A stretch of DNA of 64,000 nt from a virus: IMG/VR virus record IMGVR_UViG_3300031950_000001, positions 1 through 64,000 of that record, one strand, 5' to 3'. Within the stretch, counting starts at the first letter, position 1, and every line of letters begins with the position of its first letter. Below are positions 20,104-29,740 of this stretch, one piece after another. The notes beneath the pieces were generated by a model that was given only the letters and a program-made list of their open reading frames with translations, searched no databases and was not told the origin of the DNA. Both the position numbers and the translations under genes were made by a program.

Positions 20104-20505
20104 ATGTCGAATATCAACCCCATGTTTTCGGGTCAGCGTCCCGCCGCAATCATGAAATATTGCGGCGAGCAAGACCCGCGTCATAAAGGCTTTCTTGTGT
20201 GGACGTACATGCCGTTCGGGCTTCCTCTCCGATTAAAAACCGGTCAACCGATTCCCAAGCTTGAGTCTGAAGAACTCTTTCAATTTAGTACGATTGTTGT
20301 CGACTGGTGGCATGATCTCTTCGATATGTCCAAGGAGTCCGACCGTCAAGCCTATCAATGGGTACAAGACCGTATTGCCAACGGATGGTTCGTGCAGGTC
20401 TTCGTTGAACGGAAATGGAGTGACGAAACGAAGAATTACCACATTTACCTCGAATGGGTCCAACTTTATTCGGAGCTAACAAAAGATGTCTCGCAATTCG
20501 TCTAA
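20104..20505 (+). CDS. Unknown protein, 133 aa
   Basis: Not recognised. It is rich in aromatic residues (FLVWTYMPFG, VVDWWHDLF, WVQDRIANGWFVQVFVERKW), suggesting a compact beta/alpha domain. It starts 6 bases after the previous stop and its end overlaps the next gene by 20 bases. Confidence 0.65.
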   Translation: MSNINPMFSGQRPAAIMKYCGEQDPRHKGFLVWTYMPFGLPLRLKTGQPIPKLESEELFQFSTIVVDWWHDLFDMSKESDRQAYQWVQDRIANGWFVQVFVERKWSDETKNYHIYLEWVQLYSELTKDVSQFV

Positions 20506-21571
20506 CAAAAATTTGATTCCGGAATCAAATTCTAGGTTCGTTTACGTCGAAGTCCCGAGAGCCGAACTTGAGAATGCGGTTCGTGATATTATCCGCTTTG
20601 CCCTAGAGAAAGCCGCCCAAACCCCTCCAGCGGCCCAGTCTCCTGCAGAAGCAATGGGCGTGTCTGAGGGAAGTCTTTTCTTTGGGACAACGGCTTGGCT
20701 CGTTCTTTTGGGAGCTATGTCGCTTTCGGCGATAGGAAGTGTGATTACGGCCGCCAAACTACGAAATAGAATCGCCAATGCTATTGATAGAGTCCGACAG
20801 CAGCGGCGTTATGGCGGTATTCCTAAAGAGGAATGGATCCGGTTGCACAAGGAAATTCGCTTTCCCGAAATTAAAGAAGGTCAAGAAAAGGTTAACATTC
20901 CTCTTCCTGTTCAATTCACCGCCCAAACTGCGGATATCGTTGCTGGGTTTATTCCAAGCACGACGCTTCAATATGCTGCCGCCGCGACTGTGTTATCGTT
21001 AATGTATTGGGTTGGATGCTGGGCTGGTGGCTTAATTGGTGATTTAGTGGCCAATAAGAATCTCACGAAAGATATTTCCGGCGAAGTTGCCGAATCCAAA
21101 CGAAAAATGCTCAATTCTCTGAAACGGTTAATTAAAGCCAAAATCCCGGAACCGTTCTCGCGAGCCGTTTCTGTCGATAATCCTACAGGGCTTCAGCTTG
21201 TCAAACAGGGCGCATTTGAAAAGACAGCTTTAATTAGTGAACTGGCGGAGTTTCTCACAAAAGTGCCTCCAATCATCTATGGAGCGCTATACCTTGTTGG
21301 TTTCCTCGCCGGAACGGTAACATATCCCTCGCTCGAAAAAGCCCATTCCGCATCCCCAGATCCCGAACAAGCAGCCGTTGCCAAAGCCCTAAGTATTCTT
21401 TCGGGATCATCTTATCCTGTTGAACTCGATCCGGCAGAAATCAAAGAAATCTTTAAGTACCAGCAGCCTGAGAAAGAAGTTGGGCGTTCTGCAATTCCTA
21501 TGGGGCTTGCAAAAGTGGCTCCGGAAAGCGATAAAAAACGTCAACGGCCTGGAATTAGCCTAATGTATTAA
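20486..21571 (+). CDS. Unknown membrane protein with a palindrome in its 5' coding end
   Basis: A 361-residue protein. ATG 20486 has GGAG 8-9 bases upstream, so codons 9-16 (N-L-I-P-E-S-N) are encoded by a copy of the recurrent palindrome, in one of the two frames it leaves open. Hydrophobic helices lie near residues 65-90 (TAWLVLLGAMSLSAIGS) and 160-190 (VLSLMYWVGCWAGGLIGDLV), with another at 265-280. Charged regions between them suggest peripheral loops. It ends 2 bases before the polymerase gene and is probably co-translated with it. Confidence 0.65.
   Translation: MSRNSSNKNLIPESNSRFVYVEVPRAELENAVRDIIRFALEKAAQTPPAAQSPAEAMGVSEGSLFFGTTAWLVLLGAMSLSAIGSVITAAKLRNRIANAIDRVRQQRRYGGIPKEEWIRLHKEIRFPEIKEGQEKVNIPLPVQFTAQTADIVAGFIPSTTLQYAAAATVLSLMYWVGCWAGGLIGDLVANKNLTKDISGEVAESKRKMLNSLKRLIKAKIPEPFSRAVSVDNPTGLQLVKQGAFEKTALISELAEFLTKVPPIIYGALYLVGFLAGTVTYPSLEKAHSASPDPEQAAVAKALSILSGSSYPVELDPAEIKEIFKYQQPEKEVGRSAIPMGLAKVAPESDKKRQRPGISLMY
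20512..20529. repeat. Recurrent palindrome (perfect, inside a coding region)
   Basis: TTTGATTCCGGAATCAAA lies 7 bases after the 20505 stop but within the first 15 codons of the 20486 gene. Confidence 0.9.
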
Positions 21572-21573
21572 TC

Positions 21574-24500
21574 ATGACAACGCCCGAACTTATCGACATA
21601 AGCGACGTTAAGACCATACGCCAGAGGATCTTCGACTCTGTGCGTAACGCGTTTTTATCAACTCCGGCTTATACGCAAGGGCCGTGGTCTATTGAAATCT
21701 CGGACGTCGACTATAAAGACTCGGAACCCGAAGAGGAGCTTCTTAGTCCTTTTTCACACAAAAAGGCTATCGTAACAAACGCAACCCTTGCTAGGGACCT
21801 TTACGGAACCATCAAGATCACGACTCCCGACGGCGTTATCAAAAAACGTACCCTTCTTGCCAAGGTTCCCTATCTTACCGACCGGGGCGTCTTTATTATT
21901 AATGGCGTTGAATACGCCATTACAAACCAGCAGCGCTTAAAGCCGGGTGTTTACGTACGGTTCCGTCAAACTGGGGAGCCTGAGGCTTTCATTAACCTTC
22001 CTGGGCATAAGACCCACCGCTACGTCCTTGATCCCAGAACGGGTATTTTCTACATTCAAGCCGGACAAGCCACATTCCGTCTTTATCCCATTCTTAAGGC
22101 GATGGGCGTTACCGACGAGGAAATACGTAACGCCTGGGGTGCTGACCTCTTTGCGCGCAATGCCGTCGAAAAATCAGACGACCTTCGGCGATTTGCAACA
22201 AGAATGTTCGGCTCTCCCGACGTCGATATTAGCCGAGAATTTACCCAAGTCCCGGTCGCAGCCGATGTGATGCGGCGTAATCTCGGTCTGATTCAAAACT
22301 ACCTTGATAAGCGCGCTGCGCTGGCCTCAACCGTCAAGATGATTCAGCTATTGCAAGGCCAAGCCAAAGAAGATGACCGGGACTCGATTGCCAATCAGCA
22401 GTTCCTGGGACCAGAGGATATCTTTGCCGACGGCGTGCCTATGAAAATGCGCCTTATTTTGCGCAATATCCTCTGGAAGGCCATGCGCAATCCCAAAAAA
22501 GAAATCATTCCCCCTCGACCGGCCCAGGCAATTATCGATCATGTTATCCGCGCCTCGGGTCTTATGTCGGCTCCTGCGGAGATCAACCCCGTCGAAATCT
22601 TGGACCACCTTTTCAAAGTAACCCGAATGGGGGAGGGCGGTATCGGTGCTACGGAAGCAATTCCATATTCGGCACGCGACGTCCATGCTACGCAATTCGG
22701 CTTTATCGATCCTGTTACTACGCCCGAATCCCTAAGAGTGGGGGTAGATACGCGGTTTACCGTTACTGCCAAGCGTGGTGCCGACGGTCTCCTCTATATT
22801 CCTGCCGTCGATGTAAAGACCGGAAAGAAGACCTGGCTAAACTCCGAGCAAACCGAAGACGTTACGATTGCCTTCCCAGGAGAACTTGAGACGGGCAGGA
22901 AGTTTGTTCGAGCCATTCATAAAGGCTCCGAAGCCATTGTTCCGCGCGATCAAGTAACGCATTATATTAAGGACGCTACGCACATCTTTGGTCCTTTGGC
23001 GTCCTTAATCCCTATGAAAAGCGCTTGCTTCCCGCAACGGGTTGCCATGGGAAGCCGTTTTATTACGCAAGCGCTTCCTCTTATTAATAGAGAAGTCCCC
23101 CTCGTTCAGTCCGTCGATGCTGAAGGCACACCTTTCGTTGCCAAATTTGGTCCGTATGCCGGTGCTGTTAAAAGCCCGTGCAAAGGAGTTGTGAGAAAGG
23201 TTACGCCCGACTTTATCGAAGTTTATGATTCTGACGCTAAAAAGACACGTAAGATTTGGATTCACAACAACACGCCCTATGCCCGGCAAACCGCCCTTTA
23301 TAACGAGCCTTTAGTAAAACCCGGCGATGTCATAAAACCGGGTCAACTATTGGCTTATAGCAATTTCACGGATCAAAACGGCAACCTTGCCATGGGCGTA
23401 AACGCCAAGATTGCCTATATGGCGACAGGCGATACGTATGAAGACGCCTTTGTCATCTCCGAATCCTTTGCCAAACGACTCACGGCTGAGAACCTATTCG
23501 TCTACGAACATAAACCCAGCGAAGGTTCTGGAAAACCCTTCTATGTCTCCCTTTTCCCCAATAAACTTACTTCCGAGGCCCTAGAACGATACACGGAAGA
23601 AGGGGTTGCCAAGCCTGGTACTGTTTTGTCAAAGGGCGATCCCATCGTTCTTAGCGTCAAAATGCTTCCCATTACAACCGCCAGGGCGTCCCATCGTATG
23701 TTTGTGGATGATAGCATCACATGGGATTATGACTCGCCTGGTATCGTGATTGCAGCAGGTAAGACCAAGGATGGTTATATCGCTATGGTAAAGTCCTTGT
23801 TTGAGACCCAACAAGGGGATAAGATCGCAGGCCAATATGGCAATAAAGGCGTTGTCATCATAAAGCCCGATAGCCAGATGCCGATCGGCGAAGACGGTAA
23901 GCCGGTCGATATCGTCGCGTCGCCGTTTATTATCTCTCGAGCCAATATTGGCCAAATCTACGAAGCACTCTTAGGTAAGGTTGCCAAAAAGCTGGGGCGG
24001 CCTATTTATGTCAAGGACTTCGAGAACGCCGACAAATTGCATCAGTACGTTACGGAGATGCTCAAAAAGCACGGGGTAAAGGATACCGAAGTCCTTACCG
24101 ATCCTGCTACCGGCAGGAAAATCCGGGCGCTTACCGGTTACGGCTACATCCTTCGGCTCTGCCATATTGCCGAAGATAAGCTTCAGGCCGTTGATGAAGC
24201 CATTGCGTCCAGCGTTGAAGATATTCCAACGGTAGGGGAAACAGGTAAAGCAAAACGACTCGGTCTATTAGAGCTTAATGCTCTATTGGCGCATGGCGCA
24301 TATGACACCATTACCGATGCCGCGCTCATCCGAGGACAGGCCAACGATGAAGCATGGCGCCAGTTTATGACTGGCTATAACCTTCCGCAGCCTAAAGTAC
24401 CCCACATTTGGCATAAGTTCGTAGCCCTATTAAGAGGGGCAGGCATTAATCCTATTCAAGAGCGGTCTGGAATTAGGCTTCTGGCGCTACGGGATAAGGA

Positions 24501-25935
24501 TATTGATACCCTGGCTGGTAAGCGCTATATCCAGAACTCCGAAACGGTTCGCGTCTTTAGCGACGGATTCCGGACGGTTCAAGGTGGGCTTTTCGATGAT
24601 GGGCTTACAGGCGGGCTAGCCGGAACGCGATGGGCGGCTATTAAACTACCGGAGCCTGTTCCCAATCCCGTTATGCTGGAACTGTTAGGGCGGCTCATCG
24701 GGGTTAGCGAAAAAGACTTTATTAGCATGTGGGCAGGAGAAATCCCTATCCCAGAGCGCTACCGGACCGGCAAAGAGCCTATCACTGGTCCCCAAGCCGT
24801 CCTTAATCTATTTAAAAACTATAACGTCAGCCGCGAAATTGAACGAACGAAAGAAGAGCTCCAAGTTGCGGCTCCGTCAAAACGCGCTTCGCTTATCAAA
24901 AAGCTCAATTACCTAGAAGGACTCAAGAAGTTTGGTATTCATCCTTCGGAGCTCTTCTGGACCAAGGTCCCGGTTACCCCGCCCATCTTCCGTCCTATTT
25001 CGATGATTAAGGACGGTACCCTTATCGTTAATGATGCCAACTATCTCTATAAAGAGCTCCTGGATTTCATTTCGGCTTATAGCGAGATTGCAGGAGAACT
25101 CAGCCAACTGACCGATGAGCGGAAAACACTTATTAATATATTAAGAGGTCTAGCCGGTCTTGATGATCCCCATAACTACGCTCTCAAACGACAAGGGATT
25201 AAAGGACTGCTGGCTACGGTTGTCGGCCCTAGTCCCAAGGCCGGCATCATGCAGCGTAAGATGCTGGGTATCAGCGCTACGCTAGCCGGTCGGGCGGTTA
25301 TTACGCCGAATAGCTCATTAGACATTGATGAGATCGGGTTGCCCGAAGACGCGGCTTGGGTGGCGTATAAGCCGTTTATCATTCGCGACCTGATGCGTCG
25401 AGGACTACCCGATAGCGTTCTTCGGAATGTTCCGCCGGCTCTTCGGCAATCTCCCTTCCTTGTGGCCAATCTGCTTGTCAAGGAAAAGCATCCATATGCC
25501 CGAGAATCCCTCCAACGGGTTATTGAGCAACGCCCGGTTGTCGTAAACCGTGCGCCTGTGCTGCATAAATACGGGATTATGGCGTTTAAGCCCGTACTTA
25601 CGCAAGGAAAGACCATTGAGATAAGCCCGCTTATTACTCAAGCTTTTGGGGCGGACTTTGACGGGGATACAATGCAATTCCATGTTCCGGCGTCAGACGA
25701 TGCCGTAAAAGAAGCATTTACGAAGCTACTACCGTCAAAGAACCTCTTTAAGGCAGCAACCCTGACGGAGCCGGTTTATACCCCTCAACAGGACTATCTC
25801 ATTGGTCTTTGGTATGCGCGCCGCGTCGATAAAAATAAACCGGTTAAGGTATTTTCGACGAAGCAAGACGCACTCGCTGCATTTGCAAGGGGCGAAGTCG
25901 CTATCGATCAGCCGATCAAGATTCTCGAAAGCTAA
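21574..25935 (+). CDS. Phage RNA polymerase: fused beta and N-terminal beta-prime
   Basis: A 1453-residue chain with beta-subunit motifs first: VPYLTDRGVFIINGVEYAI, DPVTTPESLRVG, and GDKIAGQYGNKGVV near residue 748. It then passes directly into beta-prime: GGLFDDGLTGG..WAAIKLPEPV near 1000-1030, TPPIFRPISMIKDG, GRAVITPNSSLDIDEIGLP, RPVVVNRAPVLHKYGIMAF, and the catalytic ADFDGD at residues 1360-1365 that holds the active-site Mg. The beta-prime zinc-ribbon cysteines are missing. It ends just before the bridge helix, which is encoded at 39239-41089, 13 kb downstream. No sigma factor is seen nearby. It could be a virion polymerase or act after early transcription. Confidence 0.95.
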   Translation: MTTPELIDISDVKTIRQRIFDSVRNAFLSTPAYTQGPWSIEISDVDYKDSEPEEELLSPFSHKKAIVTNATLARDLYGTIKITTPDGVIKKRTLLAKVPYLTDRGVFIINGVEYAITNQQRLKPGVYVRFRQTGEPEAFINLPGHKTHRYVLDPRTGIFYIQAGQATFRLYPILKAMGVTDEEIRNAWGADLFARNAVEKSDDLRRFATRMFGSPDVDISREFTQVPVAADVMRRNLGLIQNYLDKRAALASTVKMIQLLQGQAKEDDRDSIANQQFLGPEDIFADGVPMKMRLILRNILWKAMRNPKKEIIPPRPAQAIIDHVIRASGLMSAPAEINPVEILDHLFKVTRMGEGGIGATEAIPYSARDVHATQFGFIDPVTTPESLRVGVDTRFTVTAKRGADGLLYIPAVDVKTGKKTWLNSEQTEDVTIAFPGELETGRKFVRAIHKGSEAIVPRDQVTHYIKDATHIFGPLASLIPMKSACFPQRVAMGSRFITQALPLINREVPLVQSVDAEGTPFVAKFGPYAGAVKSPCKGVVRKVTPDFIEVYDSDAKKTRKIWIHNNTPYARQTALYNEPLVKPGDVIKPGQLLAYSNFTDQNGNLAMGVNAKIAYMATGDTYEDAFVISESFAKRLTAENLFVYEHKPSEGSGKPFYVSLFPNKLTSEALERYTEEGVAKPGTVLSKGDPIVLSVKMLPITTARASHRMFVDDSITWDYDSPGIVIAAGKTKDGYIAMVKSLFETQQGDKIAGQYGNKGVVIIKPDSQMPIGEDGKPVDIVASPFIISRANIGQIYEALLGKVAKKLGRPIYVKDFENADKLHQYVTEMLKKHGVKDTEVLTDPATGRKIRALTGYGYILRLCHIAEDKLQAVDEAIASSVEDIPTVGETGKAKRLGLLELNALLAHGAYDTITDAALIRGQANDEAWRQFMTGYNLPQPKVPHIWHKFVALLRGAGINPIQERSGIRLLALRDKDIDTLAGKRYIQNSETVRVFSDGFRTVQGGLFDDGLTGGLAGTRWAAIKLPEPVPNPVMLELLGRLIGVSEKDFISMWAGEIPIPERYRTGKEPITGPQAVLNLFKNYNVSREIERTKEELQVAAPSKRASLIKKLNYLEGLKKFGIHPSELFWTKVPVTPPIFRPISMIKDGTLIVNDANYLYKELLDFISAYSEIAGELSQLTDERKTLINILRGLAGLDDPHNYALKRQGIKGLLATVVGPSPKAGIMQRKMLGISATLAGRAVITPNSSLDIDEIGLPEDAAWVAYKPFIIRDLMRRGLPDSVLRNVPPALRQSPFLVANLLVKEKHPYARESLQRVIEQRPVVVNRAPVLHKYGIMAFKPVLTQGKTIEISPLITQAFGADFDGDTMQFHVPASDDAVKEAFTKLLPSKNLFKAATLTEPVYTPQQDYLIGLWYARRVDKNKPVKVFSTKQDALAAFARGEVAIDQPIKILES

Positions 25936-25942
25936 CGAAAAA

Positions 25943-25960
25943 TTTGATTCCGGAATCAAA
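25943..25960. repeat. Recurrent palindrome (perfect)
   Basis: TTTGATTCCGGAATCAAA begins 8 bases after the polymerase stop and is flanked by A and T runs. Confidence 0.9.
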
Positions 25961-26075
25961 TTTTTGTGTATTCTCGTCCTTCGTGTATTAGCGTGGTGCT
26001 CTCCGGTATTGTTGGTCGATCTGTTAAAATAGAAGAATGATAGACGTAGAGTCTTTAGGCGATTAGGGAAGACCG

Positions 26076-26273
26076 ATGTTGATATACGACTTTAAAAGCG
26101 GGAAGATGGTAAAGTTTGCAATGCCGGACTTGACGATGCGGCAGTTGCGCGCGCTACAGAGGCATGCGACGCGTGCATTAAAACGCATTGCACTTGCGAC
26201 CACAGTCGATATGTTCCTTGCAAGGAGCCGTCGTCGAAAAGGTTCGTCTTCGCTGCGACGGCGTGGTCTGTAA
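26076..26273 (+). CDS. Tag-family I small basic protein, 65 aa
   Basis: MLIYDFKSGKMVKFAMPD is a variant of the N-terminal tag MLILDFRTGKMTKLA found in at least ten genes between here and 38.9 kb. The rest is strongly basic and helical (RQLRALQRHATRALKRIA, RSRRRKGSSSLRRRGL), so it may bind nucleic acid or membranes. It is the first of three tag-related genes immediately after the polymerase gene. Confidence 0.65.
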   Translation: MLIYDFKSGKMVKFAMPDLTMRQLRALQRHATRALKRIALATTVDMFLARSRRRKGSSSLRRRGL

Positions 26274-26290
26274 AACCGCGAAAAAGAACG

Positions 26291-26536
26291 ATGCTAATCT
26301 ATAACTTTCAAAATAACAAGATGGAAAAGGTTGCGATGCCGGACTGGCTGCGTAATACGCTATCGGTGTTTGGGAGAATCGCAGGCCGCGTATTACGCAA
26401 AATTGCCATTGGGGTTGCGATTGCGGTGTTATTAGGAAAAGATCATCATCATACTAGGATTGGCCTGCCTAGTGTCAACAAACTGCCGTCAACCAGCCGA
26501 TTGTTTCGAACGAAAACGATACGTCTTCCTAAATAA
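26291..26536 (+). CDS. Tag-family I small protein, 81 aa
   Basis: MLIYNFQNNKMEKVAMPDWL carries the tag followed by one amphipathic/hydrophobic helix (VLRKIAIGVAIAVLLGK) and a basic tail. It is spaced 17 bases from the preceding paralogue. Function is unknown; virion packaging is inferred from the tag. Confidence 0.65.
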   Translation: MLIYNFQNNKMEKVAMPDWLRNTLSVFGRIAGRVLRKIAIGVAIAVLLGKDHHHTRIGLPSVNKLPSTSRLFRTKTIRLPK

Positions 26537-26616
26537 TAGTTGCTGAAAACGCATCCTTCTATGCCTGCGACGACACAGAAGGATGTGATAAACCGAGAGC
26601 CGGAGAGATAAAAACG

Positions 26617-27255
26617 ATGCTAATCCATGATTTTCAAAAACAAGGTCAGACGGTGAAGGTTGAGATGCCTGAATGGTTAGAGGATGCGGTATATGCGCTC
26701 GGAGCACTGGCGATCGGCGGCAGCCTTGGAGGTTATCACGGGGCGGCCCTAGGATCCGCAGCGAGCGTAATCGCCAGCCTCCGTCGCACGCTCAGACGCG
26801 AACTGGCTAAGGATAATGAAAAAGATGAAAAAGACGAAAACGCGACCGAATCGAAGGAAGAGAGTCGCGCTACTCGTCCGTCTGGCAAACTCGAGAAGTC
26901 GGCGATGCCTCTTTGGCTGCGGGATGTACTATCGATAGTCGGAGCGACGATACTTGGCAGCCTTGGTGGAGGTGCTGCCGGGGCGGCACTCGATTCAGCG
27001 CTGGGCGCGGAAGCGCCGGATTTGACGGCTTTACTTGGTGGTCTAGGCGCTGGAGTCGGGTATACAACGGGTATCACGAGCAGATTGCGTCGAGAGGTTC
27101 GCAACGCGCTCAGGGAGGCACGAGAGCAAGGTAAAAGAAAAACCGAACGCTCGAATGTAGATCGTTCGACTTCTCGGAAGACGGACGAAGACGAAGATGA
27201 GGAAGCCGAAATATCGCTTAAAGGCTTGGCTGACGAACTGAAAAAATATGATTAG
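26617..27255 (+). CDS. Tag-family I protein with two internal repeats, 212 aa
   Basis: MLIHDFQKQGQTVKVEMPEW begins the tag. A first glycine-rich membrane hairpin (ALAIGGSLGGYHGAALGSAA) is followed by a charged linker, then KLEKSAMPLWL, a second tag-like K-x-A-M-P segment with its own glycine-rich hairpin (IVGATILGSLGGGAAGAAL). The tail is very acidic and basic by turns. It looks like an internal fusion of two family units, which suggests the units are modular. Confidence 0.7.
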   Translation: MLIHDFQKQGQTVKVEMPEWLEDAVYALGALAIGGSLGGYHGAALGSAASVIASLRRTLRRELAKDNEKDEKDENATESKEESRATRPSGKLEKSAMPLWLRDVLSIVGATILGSLGGGAAGAALDSALGAEAPDLTALLGGLGAGVGYTTGITSRLRREVRNALREAREQGKRKTERSNVDRSTSRKTDEDEDEEAEISLKGLADELKKYD

Positions 27256-27331
27256 CCAAGTTCCAAATTCAAGAAAAAAATGGAAGTGATTTCCGCTCGG
27301 CAAGCAAGTTTTTTTCGATGAAAGGGGACCT

Positions 27332-28081
27332 TTGATGGCAGACTATGACGTTAATGACATTGCGCGTACGATTATCGCGATGTATCTATCCGACGTGGTA
27401 AAGTCGGACATGGAGAAGAAGGGTTTTGTTCCGGTTAAGGCTGGGCAAGACCCGATGGCGGCATTGATGGGAGGTGGTATGCCTCCTGGCGGAGCTCCGC
27501 CCGGAATGCCGCCTGGTGCTCCTATGGGTGGGCCTCCTGGAGCGCCTCCAATGGGTATGCCGGGTATGGGAGCACCGCCTGGTATGCCACCTGATATGGG
27601 TGGAATGGGCGCTCCTCCTGGCGGCGGCGATCTGGGCGGGCTCATGAGCCTTTTAGGCGGTATGCCACCGCCTCCTCCGCCTTCTGGTACCGAGGAAAAA
27701 ACGAAAGAAGAAGAAACGCCTCCCGAAGGAGAAAAGGGGTTCGGCGAGACTACAGGAAAAGGGGAAGTTACCCCTACCGTCCTATATGCGGAGCTTGTCA
27801 AAGTCAGGAAGCTGTTACTGGGTCTGTATGACAAGTTTAATATTAGTGTGCCTACCGATGCTCTGTCGGACGAGGAAGTTTATCTGGGGAAACCTAATAT
27901 TAAAGAGGAAGTAAGACAATCTCCGAAAGAGCGTGAGCAGACAACACCCGAGATTAGGCCGTTGCCGGAGGGGCCGACGGGGGAACTTGGGCCTACGGGT
28001 GCTGTTCCGCCCGAAACGATCCCACCAGCGCCTACGGTACCACCTGAGGTCAAGAACGCCCTTTTGCAATATCGTAGATAA
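27332..28081 (+). CDS. Pro/Gly/Met-rich low-complexity protein, 249 aa
   Basis: A short folded N-terminus (MMADYDVNDIARTIIAMYLS) with KSDMEKKGFVPVKA is followed by about 80 residues of P-P-G-x and M-G-G repeats, an acidic segment, a short helix (PTVLYAELVKVRKLLLGLYD) and a proline-rich tail. Collagen-like or disordered linkers of this type occur in phage virion proteins. Function is unknown. A K-A-G motif near residue 35 could be a cleavage site. Confidence 0.65.
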   Translation: MMADYDVNDIARTIIAMYLSDVVKSDMEKKGFVPVKAGQDPMAALMGGGMPPGGAPPGMPPGAPMGGPPGAPPMGMPGMGAPPGMPPDMGGMGAPPGGGDLGGLMSLLGGMPPPPPPSGTEEKTKEEETPPEGEKGFGETTGKGEVTPTVLYAELVKVRKLLLGLYDKFNISVPTDALSDEEVYLGKPNIKEEVRQSPKEREQTTPEIRPLPEGPTGELGPTGAVPPETIPPAPTVPPEVKNALLQYRR

Positions 28082-28134
28082 AAAAAGAGACAAGGAGATT
28101 TTAAATTCTAGGAGAAAAAAAAGGAGTATTCGAC

Positions 28135-28722
28135 ATGATCTATACGTACCCTTATACTAGCAAAGTCGCTGGCCAAGATCCAGGAAGTGCTAGCGATGCT
28201 GGTCCAGAGCCAAAGCCAGTACCCGCCGTGCCAGCGCCAGGCCCCACCGGGCCGGCAGCAGCTACTAGCCAGCCACCTGCCGGTCCAGGGCCGGCGTCAG
28301 TTCAGCAAGGCCCCACCGGGCCGGCAGCTACTGACCGGCCGGCTACCAATACAGTGCCAGCCGCAGGTGCGACAGACTCCGCCAGGCAAGCAGCAGGTCA
28401 GACAGGTGCCGAGCAACCGATATTCGACCCTGTGACACTTAACGAGATTGCCGGGTACGCAACACTTCCTATACTTCTTGCGCTGATATCTGCCTTTTTG
28501 ACAGATAAGCCTGCCATTCCGCTTGCCTTAGCCTTAGCTGGACTGGGCGCTGCGTATTATAGCCCGTGGGTAAAGGAAAATATTAATGTAATGAGATTGG
28601 CTGAGGCGCTATTTGGTGGCAATACGTCAAACGTGGATACGGAAGATGGCGCAAAAAATAATGCACCACCAAACACTACCCCGGCGACAAACGATTCAGG
28701 AACGTCTGCACAAGGCGGCTAG
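28135..28722 (+). CDS. Pro/Ala-rich protein with shared two-helix module, 195 aa
   Basis: MIYTYPYTSKVAGQDPGSAS contains K-V-A near residue 10. A disordered PTGPAA-type linker fills residues 20-95. Then comes a membrane-like module, GYATLPILLALISAFLTDKP, also found at the C-termini of the 28843 and 30574 proteins (GGYFTLPALLALLSAIFTDK). The shared module with different N-terminal parts shows domain shuffling in this cluster. Confidence 0.7.
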   Translation: MIYTYPYTSKVAGQDPGSASDAGPEPKPVPAVPAPGPTGPAAATSQPPAGPGPASVQQGPTGPAATDRPATNTVPAAGATDSARQAAGQTGAEQPIFDPVTLNEIAGYATLPILLALISAFLTDKPAIPLALALAGLGAAYYSPWVKENINVMRLAEALFGGNTSNVDTEDGAKNNAPPNTTPATNDSGTSAQGG

Positions 28723-28730
28723 CCTGATAC

Positions 28731-28880
28731 GACATCTTGATTCCAGAATCAAATTGTGTTTCAGGGCGTTAGTTATTCATAGTCGGGCGTTACAAAAAAA
28801 GATTCGGTGCTAATAACCTAAGCAGAACGAAAGGATCAATAAATGGGTCTCGTATTTAACCCGAACAAATTTTCTTCTAC
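28731..28880 (+). repeat. Duplicated upstream flank (with 30462-30610)
   Basis: A palindrome variant (TCTTGATTCCAGAATCAAAT at about 28736), a conserved spacer, the ribosome site GAAAGG and the first codons of the 28843 gene are nearly identical to 30462-30610, so gene and flank were duplicated together. Confidence 0.85.
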
Positions 28881-29691
28881 AAAACGAGCAGCCGTACGAG
28901 ATTTCGTTGGACCTTTTTGGGAGGACTATAAGTATTATTTTGATAAAAAATACGGATGGCTTAATCCATTTCCGGCAATTCGCAGCTGGCTACAGCCTGA
29001 TATATCCACGATGCTTCGGGATCCTCAACAACGACAGGCCTTCCTAAACGCCGTATCAGAAATCGCACAGGATCCTCAGCAACGACGCGCCCTCCAAGAT
29101 ATGCTATCAAAAATCTTACCGGATGTTCAGCAACAACAGCAACAACAGCAACAACAATTCCTCAAACAACGGGTTGAACCGGAAGTAGGAAAAATACTCG
29201 GCGGTTATTTCACACTTCCCGCGTTGCTTGCTTTACTTTCGGCGATTTTTACTGATAAGCCTATCGTTCCGATTCTGCTAGGCTTGGCAGGACTTGGTAT
29301 AGCGCACTTCTTCCCCGAAGTTCGAGAGTACGTTAATGCCGCTAACTGGCTAGAGGCGTTGAAGGCGAAACAGGAAGGGACTGGAACCGAGCAGAAGCAG
29401 ACTACGCCCAAGGAGAAGCCGATTGCAGAGCCCCCGTCCGAGCAGAAGCAGACTACGCCCAAGGAGAAGCCGATTGCAGAGCCCCCGTCCGAGCAGCAGC
29501 CGCCTGAAGAGCCTCCGCCTGGGCCGAAACCGCTTGTAGAGCCTACGCCCCCGACCGAGCAGAAGCCGCCTGAAGAGCCTCCGCCTGGGCCGAAACCGCT
29601 TGTAGAGCCTACGCCCCCGACCGAGCAGAAGCCGCCTGAAGAGCCTCCACCCGGGCCGAAACCGCTTGTAGAGCCTACGCCCCCGACGTAG
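28843..29691 (+). CDS. Tag-family III protein with QDP repeats, 282 aa
   Basis: MGLVFNPNKFSSTKRAA is shared with the 30574 protein and ends with a K-x-A site. Two to three 17-residue units of the type L-x-D-P-Q-Q-R-x follow, then a glutamine run, the two-helix module GGYFTLPALLALLSAIFTDK, and a C-terminal tail of tandem proline-rich repeats (EEPPPGPKPLVEPTPPTEQK). It is a short-repeat paralogue of the 30574 gene. Confidence 0.75.
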   Translation: MGLVFNPNKFSSTKRAAVRDFVGPFWEDYKYYFDKKYGWLNPFPAIRSWLQPDISTMLRDPQQRQAFLNAVSEIAQDPQQRRALQDMLSKILPDVQQQQQQQQQQFLKQRVEPEVGKILGGYFTLPALLALLSAIFTDKPIVPILLGLAGLGIAHFFPEVREYVNAANWLEALKAKQEGTGTEQKQTTPKEKPIAEPPSEQKQTTPKEKPIAEPPSEQQPPEEPPPGPKPLVEPTPPTEQKPPEEPPPGPKPLVEPTPPTEQKPPEEPPPGPKPLVEPTPPT

Positions 29692-29740
29692 CGGCCTGCC
29701 TGACGTGCACCCTGGGCGAATCCGCAAATGATGCCCTAGA

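Noticed and set aside
27343-27834. Long minus-strand frame opposite the Pro/Gly/Met-rich gene.
   Set aside because: It is the antisense shadow of a low-complexity coding region and has no ribosome site.
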